Positions 17,172 through 26,988 of a stretch of 64,000 nt of DNA are shown piece after piece. The translations under genes were made by a program, and so were the position numbers. Within the stretch, counting starts at the first letter, position 1. The number at the start of each line of letters is the position of its first letter. The DNA comes from SGZJ01 sp949372955 (GTDB lineage: Bacteria; Bacteroidota; Bacteroidia; Flavobacteriales; Flavobacteriaceae). A model generated the notes under the pieces. The model saw nothing but the letters and a program-made list of their open reading frames with translations. It was not told where the DNA came from and did no database searches. The stretch is from positions 1 through 64,000 of the forward strand of contig CASIAX010000005.1 of NCBI GenBank assembly GCA_949372955.1. The letters run 5' to 3'.

Positions 17172-18146
17172 ATGAAAAAAATAGCTTTTTTAACATCAGG
17201 TGGGGATGCCCCCGGAATGAACGCATGCATTAGAGCTGTAGTTAGAGCTTGCGCCTACAATAATATTATCCCAGTTGGTGTTTATAGAGGATTTGATGGA
17301 CTTATTAGTGGTGATTTTATTGAAATGAATGCTAGAAGTGTAAAAGGAATCATAAACAAAGGAGGGACTATATTAAAAACTGCTAGATCTGAAGGGTTTA
17401 GAACAACTGAAGGTCGTGAAAAAGCTTATCTAAATATCCAAGAAAATAATATTGATGGTCTAATTGTTATCGGTGGTGATGGTACATTTACAGGTGGACT
17501 AATATTTTATAATGAATTCAAAGTACCAGTTATTGGTATACCCGTAACTATTGATAATGATATTTATGGAACTAGTCATACTATTGGTTATGATACTGCA
17601 CTTAACACTGTAGTAGAAGTAATTGATAAGATTAGAGATACTGCCAGCTCACATAATAGACTGTTTTTTATTGAGGTAATGGGAAGAGATGCCGGTCATA
17701 TAGCTCTTAATACAGGTATTGGAGCAGGAGCTGAAGAGATACTTATCCCAGAGGCTAACTTAGGCCTAGATAGATTAGTTGAATCTTTAAAAAGAAGTAA
17801 AGCAACAGGAAAATCATCAAGTATAGTAGTGGTTGCTGAAGGAGATACTATTGGTAAAAGCGTTTTTGAACTAAAGGATTATGTTGATAAACATCTACCG
17901 GGCTACGATGCTAGAGTCTCTGTTTTAGGACACTTACAGCGAGGTGGTTCACCATCTTGTTTTGATAGAGTTTTAGCTAGTAGAATGGGAGTAAAAGCTG
18001 TTGATAGTCTTATAGAAAATAAATCCAATTTAATGGTTGGTCTTAAGGACGGATTAATAGAATTAACTCCTCTAGAAAATGCAATAAAAGGAAAAACAGA
18101 AATTAATAAAGAACTTTTGAGAATTTCTGATATAATGTCAATTTAA
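17172..18146 (+). CDS. pfkA: 6-phosphofructokinase, ATP-dependent type
   Basis: The 324-residue length matches bacterial PfkA, which phosphorylates fructose-6-phosphate at the committed step of glycolysis. SGGDAPGMN is at 9-17, GGDGT at 101-105 (Gly104 favours ATP over pyrophosphate), the catalytic Asp128 in VTIDNDI and substrate-binding MGRDAGH at 170-176. It is followed after 12 bp by the GAPDH gene, forming a glycolytic operon with the kinase at 19170. The 122-bp upstream gap is A+T-rich, with only partial promoter-like boxes. Confidence 0.95.
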   Translation: MKKIAFLTSGGDAPGMNACIRAVVRACAYNNIIPVGVYRGFDGLISGDFIEMNARSVKGIINKGGTILKTARSEGFRTTEGREKAYLNIQENNIDGLIVIGGDGTFTGGLIFYNEFKVPVIGIPVTIDNDIYGTSHTIGYDTALNTVVEVIDKIRDTASSHNRLFFIEVMGRDAGHIALNTGIGAGAEEILIPEANLGLDRLVESLKRSKATGKSSSIVVVAEGDTIGKSVFELKDYVDKHLPGYDARVSVLGHLQRGGSPSCFDRVLASRMGVKAVDSLIENKSNLMVGLKDGLIELTPLENAIKGKTEINKELLRISDIMSI

Positions 18147-18158
18147 AAATAAAATAAG

Positions 18159-19160
18159 ATGATGAGTAAAGTAAAAGTTGGAATTAATGGTTTTGGTAGA
18201 ATAGGTAGGATAACATTTCGTGCTATACTAGATCGTGATGATGTTGAAGTAGTAGCAATTAATGATTTATTAGATATAGATCATTTAGCCTACTTATTAA
18301 AGTATGATTCTGTTCATGGTAAATGTGATGCATCTATTGAGGTTTCTGGAAATACTTTAATTGTAAATGATAAACACGTAAGGGTTACAGCAGAGAGAAA
18401 CCCTCTTGATATTAAATGGGGAGATGCTCATGTAGATGTTGTAGCTGAATGCACAGGAATATTTACAACTTTAGAAAAAGCAGATTTACACATTCAAGCA
18501 GGTGCAAAAAAAGTTGCTATCTCTGCACCTTCAGCAGATGCACCAATGTTTGTTATGGGTGTTAATCATAATAGTATTAAACCTACAGACTTAATAGTAT
18601 CTAATGCATCTTGCACTACAAATTGTTTAGCTCCAATTGCGAAAGTATTAAATGATAATTTTGGTATAGATGAAGCACTAATGACTACGGTTCATGCGGC
18701 GACATCAACACAACTGACAGTAGATGGACCTGCTAAGAATTATAGATTAGGAAGATCAGCATTAAACAACATTATACCATCAACAACAGGCGCAGCTAAA
18801 GCTGTTGGAAAGGTAATACCAGAACTTAATGGGAAGCTAACAGGAATGGCTTTTAGAGTTCCTACTGCTAATGTTTCTGTAGTTGATTTAACAGTAAAAT
18901 TAAACACTGAAACTTCCTATGATGAAATAAAGAAAACTTTTAAAATAGCTTCTGAAAATGAATTAAAGGGTGTTTTGAGCTATACGGAAGAAGCTGTTGT
19001 TTCACAAGATTTTGTTGGCTGTTCTTATACTAGTAATTTTGATGCGAATGCCGGAATTGAAATAGGTCCTAAGTTTTTTAAAATCATATCTTGGTATGAT
19101 AACGAATATGGCTATTCTAGTAAATTAGTGGATTTAATGTGTTTTATTAATAACAAGTAA
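18159..19160 (+). CDS. gap: Glyceraldehyde-3-phosphate dehydrogenase, type I
   Basis: The 333-residue protein has the NAD site GINGFGRIGR at 8-17, the catalytic Cys152 in SNASCTTNC and His179 in TTVHAATSTQ. It converts glyceraldehyde-3-phosphate to 1,3-bisphosphoglycerate in the cytoplasm. The gene starts with two adjacent ATG codons (18159 and 18162), and the second may be used. It lies second in the pfkA operon; the kinase gene starts 9 bp later. Confidence 0.95.
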   Translation: MMSKVKVGINGFGRIGRITFRAILDRDDVEVVAINDLLDIDHLAYLLKYDSVHGKCDASIEVSGNTLIVNDKHVRVTAERNPLDIKWGDAHVDVVAECTGIFTTLEKADLHIQAGAKKVAISAPSADAPMFVMGVNHNSIKPTDLIVSNASCTTNCLAPIAKVLNDNFGIDEALMTTVHAATSTQLTVDGPAKNYRLGRSALNNIIPSTTGAAKAVGKVIPELNGKLTGMAFRVPTANVSVVDLTVKLNTETSYDEIKKTFKIASENELKGVLSYTEEAVVSQDFVGCSYTSNFDANAGIEIGPKFFKIISWYDNEYGYSSKLVDLMCFINNK

Positions 19161-19169
19161 TAAAAATTT

Positions 19170-20027
19170 ATGATTTTAATTGTTGATAGTGGCTCTACCA
19201 AAACTGATTGGATTGCTATAAATGATAAAGGTGAAATATTATTTCAAACTCAAACTTTAGGATTAAATCCGCAAGTGCTTACAGAATATATTATTGAGGA
19301 AAGAATAGTAAATAATTATGATTTATATCAAAACAGAAATTCTGTAACTAAATTGTTTTTTTATGGGGCTGGATGCGGAACTGAACCGCCAAGAGTAATG
19401 ATAAAAGGTGTTTTTCAAGAGATCTTTAAGTCTGCAGAAGTGTTAGTGAAAGAGGATACTTTTGCCGCTGTTTATGCTACTGCAGAAATTAATAAGGAAT
19501 CTATTGTATGTATATTAGGTACAGGTTCGAATTGTAGTTACTTTGACGGAGTTAATGTAGTTCAGAAAATCACATCCTTAGGATACATACTTATGGACGA
19601 TGGTAGTGGTAATTATTTTGGAAGACAACTATTAAGAGATTATTATTTTAATAGAATTCCTGAAGTAACTGCAAAAAAGTTTGAAAAAAACTTTGATTTA
19701 GATGCCGAGACCATTAAAGATCATTTATACAAAAGACCTAATCCTAATACATACCTTGCGAAATTTGCAAGATTTCTTATTGAAAACAAAGAAAATAATT
19801 ATGCTCAAAAAGTAATTAGAAAGGGAATCAATCAATTTATTAAACGACAAATTTTACAATTCCCAAATGCCAAGGAATTGCCAATTCATTTCACTGGATC
19901 TATATCTTATTATTTACAAGAAGAATTAACAAAGGCACTAAAGAAGCATGGTTTGAAAGCTGGTAATATAATAAGAAGACCCATAGATGGTTTGTTAAAA
20001 TACCATATTAAACTTCTTAATAAATAA
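19170..20027 (+). CDS. BadF/BadG-type sugar kinase, probably N-acetylglucosamine kinase
   Basis: The 285-residue ASKHA-fold kinase has a phosphate-1 loop at 6-12 (DSGSTKT) and a second ATP motif, LGTGSNCSYFDG, near 115. FTGSISYYL near 237 contributes to the adenosine side. Members phosphorylate N-acetylglucosamine, and in Bacteroidota the gene commonly follows pfkA and gap. A recycling role fits the GH3 gene at 28286. Its 3' end overlaps the opposing RidA gene by 11 bp. Confidence 0.8.
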   Translation: MILIVDSGSTKTDWIAINDKGEILFQTQTLGLNPQVLTEYIIEERIVNNYDLYQNRNSVTKLFFYGAGCGTEPPRVMIKGVFQEIFKSAEVLVKEDTFAAVYATAEINKESIVCILGTGSNCSYFDGVNVVQKITSLGYILMDDGSGNYFGRQLLRDYYFNRIPEVTAKKFEKNFDLDAETIKDHLYKRPNPNTYLAKFARFLIENKENNYAQKVIRKGINQFIKRQILQFPNAKELPIHFTGSISYYLQEELTKALKKHGLKAGNIIRRPIDGLLKYHIKLLNK

Positions 20028-20400
20028 TAGCAATCATTGATATTTCTACATTTACTCCTTTTGGAAGTTTAGCTACTTGAACTGTTTCTCTTGCAGGTGC
20101 ATTACTTGCGTTAAAGTATGACCCATAAACATCATTTATGTCATTAAAATCTTCCATGGATGAAATAAATATAGAGCTCTTTACGACATTTTCGAAGTCA
20201 ATATTAGCTGAACTTAAAACTGACTTTAGGTTTTCCATTACTTGTCGTGTCTCGTCTTTTATGTTTTCAATTACTAAATCTCCATTTTCTGGGTTTATTG
20301 CAATTTGACCAGACGTGAAAAACATATTACCAGCCATTACTCCTTGGTTATAAGGACCTAGCGGTGCAGGTGCATTTTTGGTATTAAATATTTTTTTCAT
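20017..20400 (-). CDS. ridA: RidA family enamine/imine deaminase
   Basis: The 127-residue protein has the YjgF/RidA landmarks PLGPYNQG near 13-20, FFTSGQI near 28 and APARETVQV near 98-106, whose Arg binds the substrate carboxylate. RidA hydrolyses reactive 2-aminoacrylate formed by PLP enzymes and releases ammonia. The gene reads leftward, 9 bp after lptD, and overlaps the end of the sugar kinase gene. Confidence 0.92.
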   Translation of the reverse strand: MKKIFNTKNAPAPLGPYNQGVMAGNMFFTSGQIAINPENGDLVIENIKDETRQVMENLKSVLSSANIDFENVVKSSIFISSMEDFNDINDVYGSYFNASNAPARETVQVAKLPKGVNVEISMIAIIY

Positions 20401-20409
20401 AATTAATAA

Positions 20410-23046
20410 TTATAGTTGTTTATCTCTTTGACGTCTTTTATCATATTTAATATCACTTAGCATTCCAGATTTTATACCAACAAAGAAATTCCATTGAGAG
20501 TTTGAGCTAAATGGTATCCAGCTAAAATTCATCCTCCAACTTAGTAAATCTCTCTCAAATCGAAGTTGAGTATATGTTATTCCATTATTTTTTAAGTCAT
20601 AACCCGAAGAGGCACCAACACTCCATTTTGGTGAGATATCTAAATCTCCAGAAAACATTAAAGAATGTGATGATATTTCCTTTTGATTTCTACTATTATT
20701 ATAGTTTACCGCATAGGCTATTCTAAGACTCCACGGAATGGTGTAATTAAACAGTTCGCTAGCAACTTCTTCTTTTTCAGATTCATTATCCATAAATGAA
20801 CTATCTGCAAAATCTAAAGACTGTCCAAATAAATCATCATCTCTACCGCCACTTCTAAGTGATTCATCGACTGACTTACTATTTTCGTTTGATTTATTTT
20901 TATCTAATTTATTTGAGAGTGAGTAATTAAAGGTTAAATTTGCACTTGTTAACCTGAACAAATTTCCATTTGTATTTATATTAAACTCATTAATTTTATT
21001 ATTATTTTTATCTAGCGCATAAGGATCTAGTGTTGCCCCAAAATTCACACTCATTTTATTGTCAAATAGCTGAGTACCACCAGAAAGCCTGACTGGACTC
21101 AAATTAAGTGAATCACTGGCCATATTATATGATGTTTGAAAATTTAAATTATTTAAAATAGTTACTTTTTTAGCTTCAGTATTTGTGCTATCCCTGTCTG
21201 TAACTTTTGCTTCTACATTATTGCTAACGGACAGACCAATAGAACTAGAAAAATTATTGTTTGGTGTTCCAAATATAGATCCTTCGAACCTAGTATATTC
21301 CAACTCTGAAGTAGTTAAGCCATCAGCATCAATTACTTCATAAGTTTCATAATAATCATTAAATGCCGGGTTAATACTATAGCTAATTGAAGGTCTCATC
21401 ACATGTCTAATAGCTTGAATTTTTTTTTCTTCACCAAAGTCATACATTCCATAAACAGTAGTTCCTATGCTTGAAGAAAAATTATATGTTCTAAACGAAT
21501 CAAAGCCCTTTAATTCTTGAGTAATTACTTCATTACTTTCATTATCAAAAGATTTTGATATTGTATTAAATGTCCAATTTTCCTTATAATTAGCACTAGT
21601 AGAAAGACTTAGGTATTTAAATAACTTAAAATTAGTACTTAAAGGGATAGAGTGCTGAAAACCAGATCTAGCTGATTCAAACATTTCTTTTTTGAAAAAC
21701 AATGAGTCAGTTGTTTGTATTCTGTTTTCACCTCTTACATTGTATTGTAAATTGATATTCTGAATAATTCCTTTTTTTGTACCAACCTTTGGTGCAAAAG
21801 GAAAGACTCTACTAACACTGCCTTGAAAGGTTGGTAATGTCATATTAATAACTTGGGTATTAGTGTTTTGTGAATGAGTTGCAGTCAGGCTCATATTAAC
21901 TTGTGGCTCACCGACAAATGTTTTTGAATAAGAGACAGAGGATGACAAAGTATTATTCAAAAAACTTGATGCATTTAATTGATTAATAGATTGCTGAAAG
22001 TATTTACTACTTCCAAGATTAACAGATGCAGAAAAACGAGAAGTTGGATTAGATTTAGCATCTTGGTTGTGTGACCACCTTAAATTATAAATAGAGCTCT
22101 TAGAATAATCTGGAAAACCTCTTTCACTTTTTATTAAATTCTCATATCGAAAGCTTAAGTTCCCTCTAAACTTATACCTGTAAGCATAATTATTTTCTAA
22201 TCTAAAACCATAACTTCCATTTGTGTAATAATCTCCAAGAATTGCTAAATCTACATAATCACTTATAGCTAAGTAATAACCTCCGTTTTGTAGAAAATAA
22301 CCCCTGTCATTTTGTTCACCAAAAGAAGGGAAAATCACTCCAGATGTTCTTTTTTTTGTTAGTGGAAAATAACCAAATGGCAAACCTATAGGAGTAGGTA
22401 CATCTGCTATATACATATTGGTAAAGCCAGTTATAATTTTCTTACCTGGAACAACTTTTGCATTACGTAATAAAAAATAGTATTCAGGGTTCTCTAAATC
22501 ATCAGAAGTTGTAAACCTTGCTCTGTCCATGAAATAAACTGAATCATTTTGCTTTTTTGTTTTTTCAGAAATAATATTCATTCCTGACTGTTCTGTTTTT
22601 GAATTAAATATCAAGGCTTTCTTACTATCTAAATTAAATCGAATAGAATCTGGTTCAATAATATCATTTCCTTGTTTAAATATTGGAGACTGACTTAAAG
22701 TTCCACTAGAATCTTTTATGCGACCAGCATAAATTTCATTTTTCGAATAATCAATTACAATTTTACCAGATGTAATTTCCATGTCGCCATATACCAATTT
22801 TGCATTATTATATAACGTTATTTTTTTTGTGCCAGGATTTATGGAAACGGTGTCTTTTGCATTATAAGTAGCACCACTATTAAAAAAGTTTTTTTTATTT
22901 TGAGTAGAATCTAAAACAGTACTGTCTTGTTTTATTTCATTGATTATTGGGGTAACAATTGTATCAGAAACTTGTGCAATACAAGGGGTGTTTATAAACA
23001 TTGTATAACTTAAAACGAAAATTATATTTAGAATGTGATTGTGCAA
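20410..23046 (-). CDS. lptD: LPS-assembly protein LptD (OstA-like)
   Basis: The 878-residue protein starts with a signal peptide (about residues 1-25, cleavage after INTPCIAQ). A beta-jellyroll OstA region follows (about 60-200; KKITLYNNAKLVYGDMEI). The remainder is a large C-terminal beta-barrel of alternating strands ending in WNFFVGIKSGML and a basic tail. This is the outer-membrane subunit that inserts LPS delivered by the Lpt bridge. It is divergent from the amidase gene; the likely amidase promoter overlaps its start codon region. Confidence 0.85.
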   Translation of the reverse strand: MHNHILNIIFVLSYTMFINTPCIAQVSDTIVTPIINEIKQDSTVLDSTQNKKNFFNSGATYNAKDTVSINPGTKKITLYNNAKLVYGDMEITSGKIVIDYSKNEIYAGRIKDSSGTLSQSPIFKQGNDIIEPDSIRFNLDSKKALIFNSKTEQSGMNIISEKTKKQNDSVYFMDRARFTTSDDLENPEYYFLLRNAKVVPGKKIITGFTNMYIADVPTPIGLPFGYFPLTKKRTSGVIFPSFGEQNDRGYFLQNGGYYLAISDYVDLAILGDYYTNGSYGFRLENNYAYRYKFRGNLSFRYENLIKSERGFPDYSKSSIYNLRWSHNQDAKSNPTSRFSASVNLGSSKYFQQSINQLNASSFLNNTLSSSVSYSKTFVGEPQVNMSLTATHSQNTNTQVINMTLPTFQGSVSRVFPFAPKVGTKKGIIQNINLQYNVRGENRIQTTDSLFFKKEMFESARSGFQHSIPLSTNFKLFKYLSLSTSANYKENWTFNTISKSFDNESNEVITQELKGFDSFRTYNFSSSIGTTVYGMYDFGEEKKIQAIRHVMRPSISYSINPAFNDYYETYEVIDADGLTTSELEYTRFEGSIFGTPNNNFSSSIGLSVSNNVEAKVTDRDSTNTEAKKVTILNNLNFQTSYNMASDSLNLSPVRLSGGTQLFDNKMSVNFGATLDPYALDKNNNKINEFNINTNGNLFRLTSANLTFNYSLSNKLDKNKSNENSKSVDESLRSGGRDDDLFGQSLDFADSSFMDNESEKEEVASELFNYTIPWSLRIAYAVNYNNSRNQKEISSHSLMFSGDLDISPKWSVGASSGYDLKNNGITYTQLRFERDLLSWRMNFSWIPFSSNSQWNFFVGIKSGMLSDIKYDKRRQRDKQL

Positions 23047-23065
23047 TGTTTATAATGTATTTTTG
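23039..23065 (+). promoter_or_regulatory. Possible promoter of the amidase gene
   Basis: TTG at 23039-23041 and TATTTTTG at 23058-23065 are 16 nt apart, slightly shorter than the usual spacing. Transcription from here leaves a leader of about 65 nt before ATG 23138. The elements overlap the first codons of lptD on the other strand. Confidence 0.4.
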
Positions 23066-23137
23066 ATGTGTAATTATATCATATATATAATTGATAAAGT
23101 TACGTATATTTTTATCAAAAAATTAATATATAAAAAT

Positions 23138-24214
23138 ATGTATCACTCATATACTTTTATAAGTCTTTTTAACCCTACTTTAACAAAATACCTACTTTTT
23201 GTAATTCTTTTGCTTAATGTAAATAATTTTTATTCACAAGAAAAGTTCAAAATTGTAATTGATGCTGGTCATGGTGGCAAAGATCCTGGTAGGCCTACAA
23301 AATTTGGTTTTACAGAAAAAGAAATTGCCTTAAAAATCACATTAAATTTAGGGGGTTTACTTGAAAAAGATGATTCTAATGAGGTTATATATACAAGAAA
23401 AAAAGATATTTTTTTAAAATTAAGAGAGAGAGCAGCGATTGCTAATAATGCGGATGCAGATTTATTCATCTCAATTCATTGTAATTCTTTTCATGATACA
23501 AATGTTTACGGGTCAGAAACTTATGTTTTAGGAATGCACGCAAATGAAAGAAATTTTAATATAGCTAAGCAAGAAAATGAAGTTATTTTTTTGGAAGAAG
23601 ATTTTGAGATTGAATATGATGATTATAATCCTAATTCACCTGAAAATTTAATTGGTCTAACATTAATGCAAGAAGATTATTTAGATCAAAGTATTTTACT
23701 TGCCAATAATATTCAAAATAATTTTAAAAATAATTTAAAACTAAAAAATAGAGGGGTTAAGCAATCAGGTTTTTGGGTACTTCACAATACCTATATGCCA
23801 AGTGTATTAATAGAGGCAGGGTTTATTAGTAACCCTAAAGAAGGTGCTTATTTAAACACTTCAAAAGCACAAAAAGATATTGCACAAAACATATATACTG
23901 CAATAGTTGATTATAAAAAAGCATTTATTACTGACAATATAATTTCTGGTCTAGAATACGTTAACTCAAACATTACTTATAAAGTTCAAATAGCGGCAAG
24001 TAAAAACAAAATTCAACTTAAATCATATAATTTTAAAGGTCTTAGAGATGTTTCTAGATTAAAATCTGGTAAATTTTACAAGTATTATTATAGTACTTCA
24101 TCAAATCTTGTTCAGATAACAAAGAAACGTGATTATGCAATATCTAAGGGTTTTGATAACGCTTATGTTGTCGGTTTTGAAAACGGAATACAAATAGATT
24201 TAGATAAACAGTAA
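23138..24214 (+). CDS. N-acetylmuramoyl-L-alanine amidase (AmiC-type) with SPOR-like tail
   Basis: A hydrophobic N-terminal signal (YLLFVILLLNVNNFYSQ) leads into an Amidase_3 domain. This has the zinc His in IDAGHGGKDPG, ISIHCNSFHD and the catalytic Glu in LIEAGFISNPKEG. The last 80 residues (YKVQIAASKNKIQL...VVGFENG) resemble a SPOR peptidoglycan-binding repeat. It cleaves the amide bond between muramic acid and the stem peptide during cell separation. I chose ATG 23138 because earlier codons precede the probable transcription start and would put 33 unlikely residues before the signal. Confidence 0.87.
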   Translation: MYHSYTFISLFNPTLTKYLLFVILLLNVNNFYSQEKFKIVIDAGHGGKDPGRPTKFGFTEKEIALKITLNLGGLLEKDDSNEVIYTRKKDIFLKLRERAAIANNADADLFISIHCNSFHDTNVYGSETYVLGMHANERNFNIAKQENEVIFLEEDFEIEYDDYNPNSPENLIGLTLMQEDYLDQSILLANNIQNNFKNNLKLKNRGVKQSGFWVLHNTYMPSVLIEAGFISNPKEGAYLNTSKAQKDIAQNIYTAIVDYKKAFITDNIISGLEYVNSNITYKVQIAASKNKIQLKSYNFKGLRDVSRLKSGKFYKYYYSTSSNLVQITKKRDYAISKGFDNAYVVGFENGIQIDLDKQ

Positions 24215-24281
24215 ATATTTTAAATTTAAAAAAAAATCTATTGAATTATTTATTAATTTAGATAACTAATACAAAAACAAT

Positions 24282-25211
24282 TTGAAAATAACCAAAGAAA
24301 TAAAAACTGGATTACTAATGATCACTGGATTATTAATGACAGTATTTTCATTTAATTATCTTAAAGGAATAAATCTTTTAGATAAATCAAGAACTTTCAT
24401 TGTAGTTTATGACAATGTAGAAGGACTAACCCCCTCAAATCCAGTCACTATAAACGGTTATAAAATCGGTAAAGTTCAGAAGATTAATTTTAGTGATGAC
24501 GGATCTAATAAACTTGAAATCATACTGTTAATTGATAATGAAGTAGAATTCTCTAAAAGCAGTAAGGCTGAGTTATATGAAACAGGTTTAATCGGAGGTA
24601 AAGCAATTGCTATTATTCCGAGCTATACAGACAAATCTATTGCATTAGATGGAGATTATTTAATCGGAACAATTAAGCCTGGATTTACAGAACTAGTCAA
24701 TCAACGATTATCTCCATTACAAGAAAAGTTAGAAAGTGCAATTCAAAACGCTGATGAAGTTATGTTAACGATTAACAGAGTTTTAGATGAAAATACTAAA
24801 AACTCGCTACAAAAAAGTATTAGTAATTTTGAAAAAATTTCATCAACTCTAAACGAGGCAACTGAAAACATTAATTCACTTATATCAAACAATTCAAGTT
24901 CTATTGATAAAACCCTAAAAAACATAGAATTAACTTCTGAGAAACTGAATGTAATAACAGAAAACATTTCTGATGCTAATATTAAAGAATTAATAAACAA
25001 CATCAATATTACGGTCACTGATTTTAATTCAATAATAACTAAAGCAAATAATGGTGAAGGAAGTATTTCGAAATTTTTAGATAATGATGCTGTTTTTAAT
25101 AACTTAGAAAAGGCAACTTCAGAGCTAGAGATTTTAATTAATGATATCAAATCTAACCCTGATAGGTACGTTCATTTTTCAATTTTTGGAAAAAAATCTA
25201 AAAAGAATTAA
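24282..25211 (+). CDS. MCE family (MlaD-like) lipid-transport protein
   Basis: The 309-residue protein starts at a TTG codon with KITKEIKTG and one transmembrane anchor (LLMITGLLMTVFSFNYL). The MCE/MlaD domain follows at about 38-115 (VYDNVEGLTPSNPVTINGYKIG). The C-terminal half is long and helical, rich in N, S and E, as in MlaD homologues that contact a phospholipid-transport ATPase complex. No permease or ATPase gene adjoins it. It follows the amidase gene by 67 bp and precedes the Fe-S gene by 9 bp. Confidence 0.85.
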   Translation: MKITKEIKTGLLMITGLLMTVFSFNYLKGINLLDKSRTFIVVYDNVEGLTPSNPVTINGYKIGKVQKINFSDDGSNKLEIILLIDNEVEFSKSSKAELYETGLIGGKAIAIIPSYTDKSIALDGDYLIGTIKPGFTELVNQRLSPLQEKLESAIQNADEVMLTINRVLDENTKNSLQKSISNFEKISSTLNEATENINSLISNNSSSIDKTLKNIELTSEKLNVITENISDANIKELINNINITVTDFNSIITKANNGEGSISKFLDNDAVFNNLEKATSELEILINDIKSNPDRYVHFSIFGKKSKKN

Positions 25212-25220
25212 CTATAATAT

Positions 25221-26522
25221 ATGCTACAGTATTTACCAAACATCATTTTTATTGGAGTTTTATTCTTAGGTATATTTTTTTTCGCAAGAAACCTGAGCCG
25301 TCTTTATAGAAATATTAATTTCGGAAAGAATGTTGATGTTCAAGGAGACACAAAGCAAAGGTTTCTAAACATGTGTAAGATTGCTCTAGGTCAGGGTAAA
25401 CTTATTAAACGTCCTGTTTCAGGTATACTGCATGTTATAGTCTATGTAGGCTTTATAATCATTAATATCGAGCTTTTAGAAATTGTGTTAGATGGTATTT
25501 TAGGTACACATAGGATATTCTCAGATTACTTGGGGGAATTATACGGATATTTAATCTCTACATTCGAACTATTGGCATTTTTAGTTGTTGTGGCAGTTAC
25601 TATTTTTTGGCTCAGAAGAAATATAATTAATATTAAAAGATTTTTCGGAGATAACATGAAGGGTTGGCCTAAGAATGATGCTAATATTATACTTTATTTT
25701 GAAATAGTTTTAATGGCTTTGTTTATTACTATGAATGCTACAGATATAAATTTTCAAGCTTTAAATTCTGGAAATTTAATTAGTGGTTATGTAGCAGTTC
25801 TATTTGATGGTTTTTCTAATGAATCATTACATATTATTGAAAGAGCATGTTGGTGGGCTCACATTATAGGTATACTTATTTTTATGAATTATTTATATTT
25901 CTCTAAACATTTACATATTCTATTAGCTTTTCCTAATACATATTATGCAAAAGTTAATAACCTTGGAGAAATTGACAATTTAAATTCCGTAACTAACGAA
26001 GTTAAATTAATGATGGATCCAGATATGGCATTTTCCAATGAGACTACAGAATCTGAAGAAATTGAAAAGTTTGGCGCTTCTGATGTTATGGATTTAAATA
26101 AATTGCAACTATTAAACGCATATTCATGTACGGAATGTGGAAGGTGTACTAGTGTATGCCCTGCTAATATTACAGGTAAAAAACTTTCCCCAAGGAAAAT
26201 CATGATGGATACAAGAGATCGAATTGAAGAGGTCGGGAGAAATTTAGATTTAAATAATGGGGTTTTTGTTGATGATGAAAAATCTCTGCTAAACGATTAT
26301 ATAACCAAAGAGGAATTATGGGCTTGTACATCATGCAATGCCTGTGTTCAGGAATGTCCAATAAGTATAGATCCTTTATCTATTATATTAGATATGAGAA
26401 GGTATTTAGTGATGGAAGAGTCTTCAGCTCCTTTAGAGTTAAATAACATGATGTCTAATATCGAAAACAATGGAGCTCCTTGGCCTTATAATCAAATGGA
26501 TAGATTAAACTGGAAAGAATGA
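25221..26522 (+). CDS. Membrane-anchored 4Fe-4S oxidoreductase subunit
   Basis: The 433-residue protein has about four to five N-terminal transmembrane helices (residues 5-25, 70-90, 105-130, 150-170 and 200-225). A C-terminal ferredoxin domain with two cysteine sets follows: CTECGRCTSVCP near 300 and CTSCNACVQECP near 370. This resembles HdrD/GlpC-type electron carriers that work with a CCG-domain partner, found here at 26989. It probably passes electrons between a cytoplasmic donor and quinone; the donor is unknown. Confidence 0.8.
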   Translation: MLQYLPNIIFIGVLFLGIFFFARNLSRLYRNINFGKNVDVQGDTKQRFLNMCKIALGQGKLIKRPVSGILHVIVYVGFIIINIELLEIVLDGILGTHRIFSDYLGELYGYLISTFELLAFLVVVAVTIFWLRRNIINIKRFFGDNMKGWPKNDANIILYFEIVLMALFITMNATDINFQALNSGNLISGYVAVLFDGFSNESLHIIERACWWAHIIGILIFMNYLYFSKHLHILLAFPNTYYAKVNNLGEIDNLNSVTNEVKLMMDPDMAFSNETTESEEIEKFGASDVMDLNKLQLLNAYSCTECGRCTSVCPANITGKKLSPRKIMMDTRDRIEEVGRNLDLNNGVFVDDEKSLLNDYITKEELWACTSCNACVQECPISIDPLSIILDMRRYLVMEESSAPLELNNMMSNIENNGAPWPYNQMDRLNWKE

Positions 26523-26542
26523 ATAATAAATAAATAAACAGA

Positions 26543-26983
26543 ATGAAAAGAGAAGAGATAGATAAAATACTTCATGATAAAGTTGAAGCAGGAGAGAAGG
26601 TTAGTCCAATTTTACCAAAGGGTGTAAAAAACTATTTAATTGATATTGATGGTACTATTACTGATGATATCCCCAATGAAGAACCTGAAAGAATGGCAAC
26701 TTGCGAGCCATTTCATGATGCACTTGAAACTTGTAATAAATGGTATGACGATGGGCATATGATCTGTTTTTTTACTTCTAGAATTGAAGAAAATAGAGAT
26801 GTTACCGAAAAGTGGCTAAATAAGCATGGTTTTAAGTATCACTCCTTATTAATGGGTAAACCCAGGGGAGGAAACTACCATTGGATAGATAATCATTTAG
26901 TCAGGGCTACAAGATATAAAGGTAAGTTCACAGATTTAGTAGAAAAGAAAGTTAAAGTTCAAGTTTTTGATGACGAAATATAA
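26543..26983 (+). CDS. HAD-like protein
   Basis: The 146-residue protein carries the HAD motif I D34-x-D36-G-T (LIDIDGTI), a Ser/Thr motif II (FFTSR near 86-90), a basic stretch MGKPRGGNYHWIDN and a later acidic residue. These are the parts of a small phosphatase or nucleotidase fold. Homologues are sometimes labelled phosphoheptose isomerase, which the motifs do not support. It sits between the two Fe-S oxidoreductase genes with gaps of 20 and 5 bp, so it is cotranscribed. Its substrate is unknown. Confidence 0.65.
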   Translation: MKREEIDKILHDKVEAGEKVSPILPKGVKNYLIDIDGTITDDIPNEEPERMATCEPFHDALETCNKWYDDGHMICFFTSRIEENRDVTEKWLNKHGFKYHSLLMGKPRGGNYHWIDNHLVRATRYKGKFTDLVEKKVKVQVFDDEI

Positions 26984-26988
26984 TTAAT

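Noticed and set aside
26543..26983. Phosphoheptose isomerase
   Set aside because: There is no SIS domain; the DIDGT motif points to a HAD fold.
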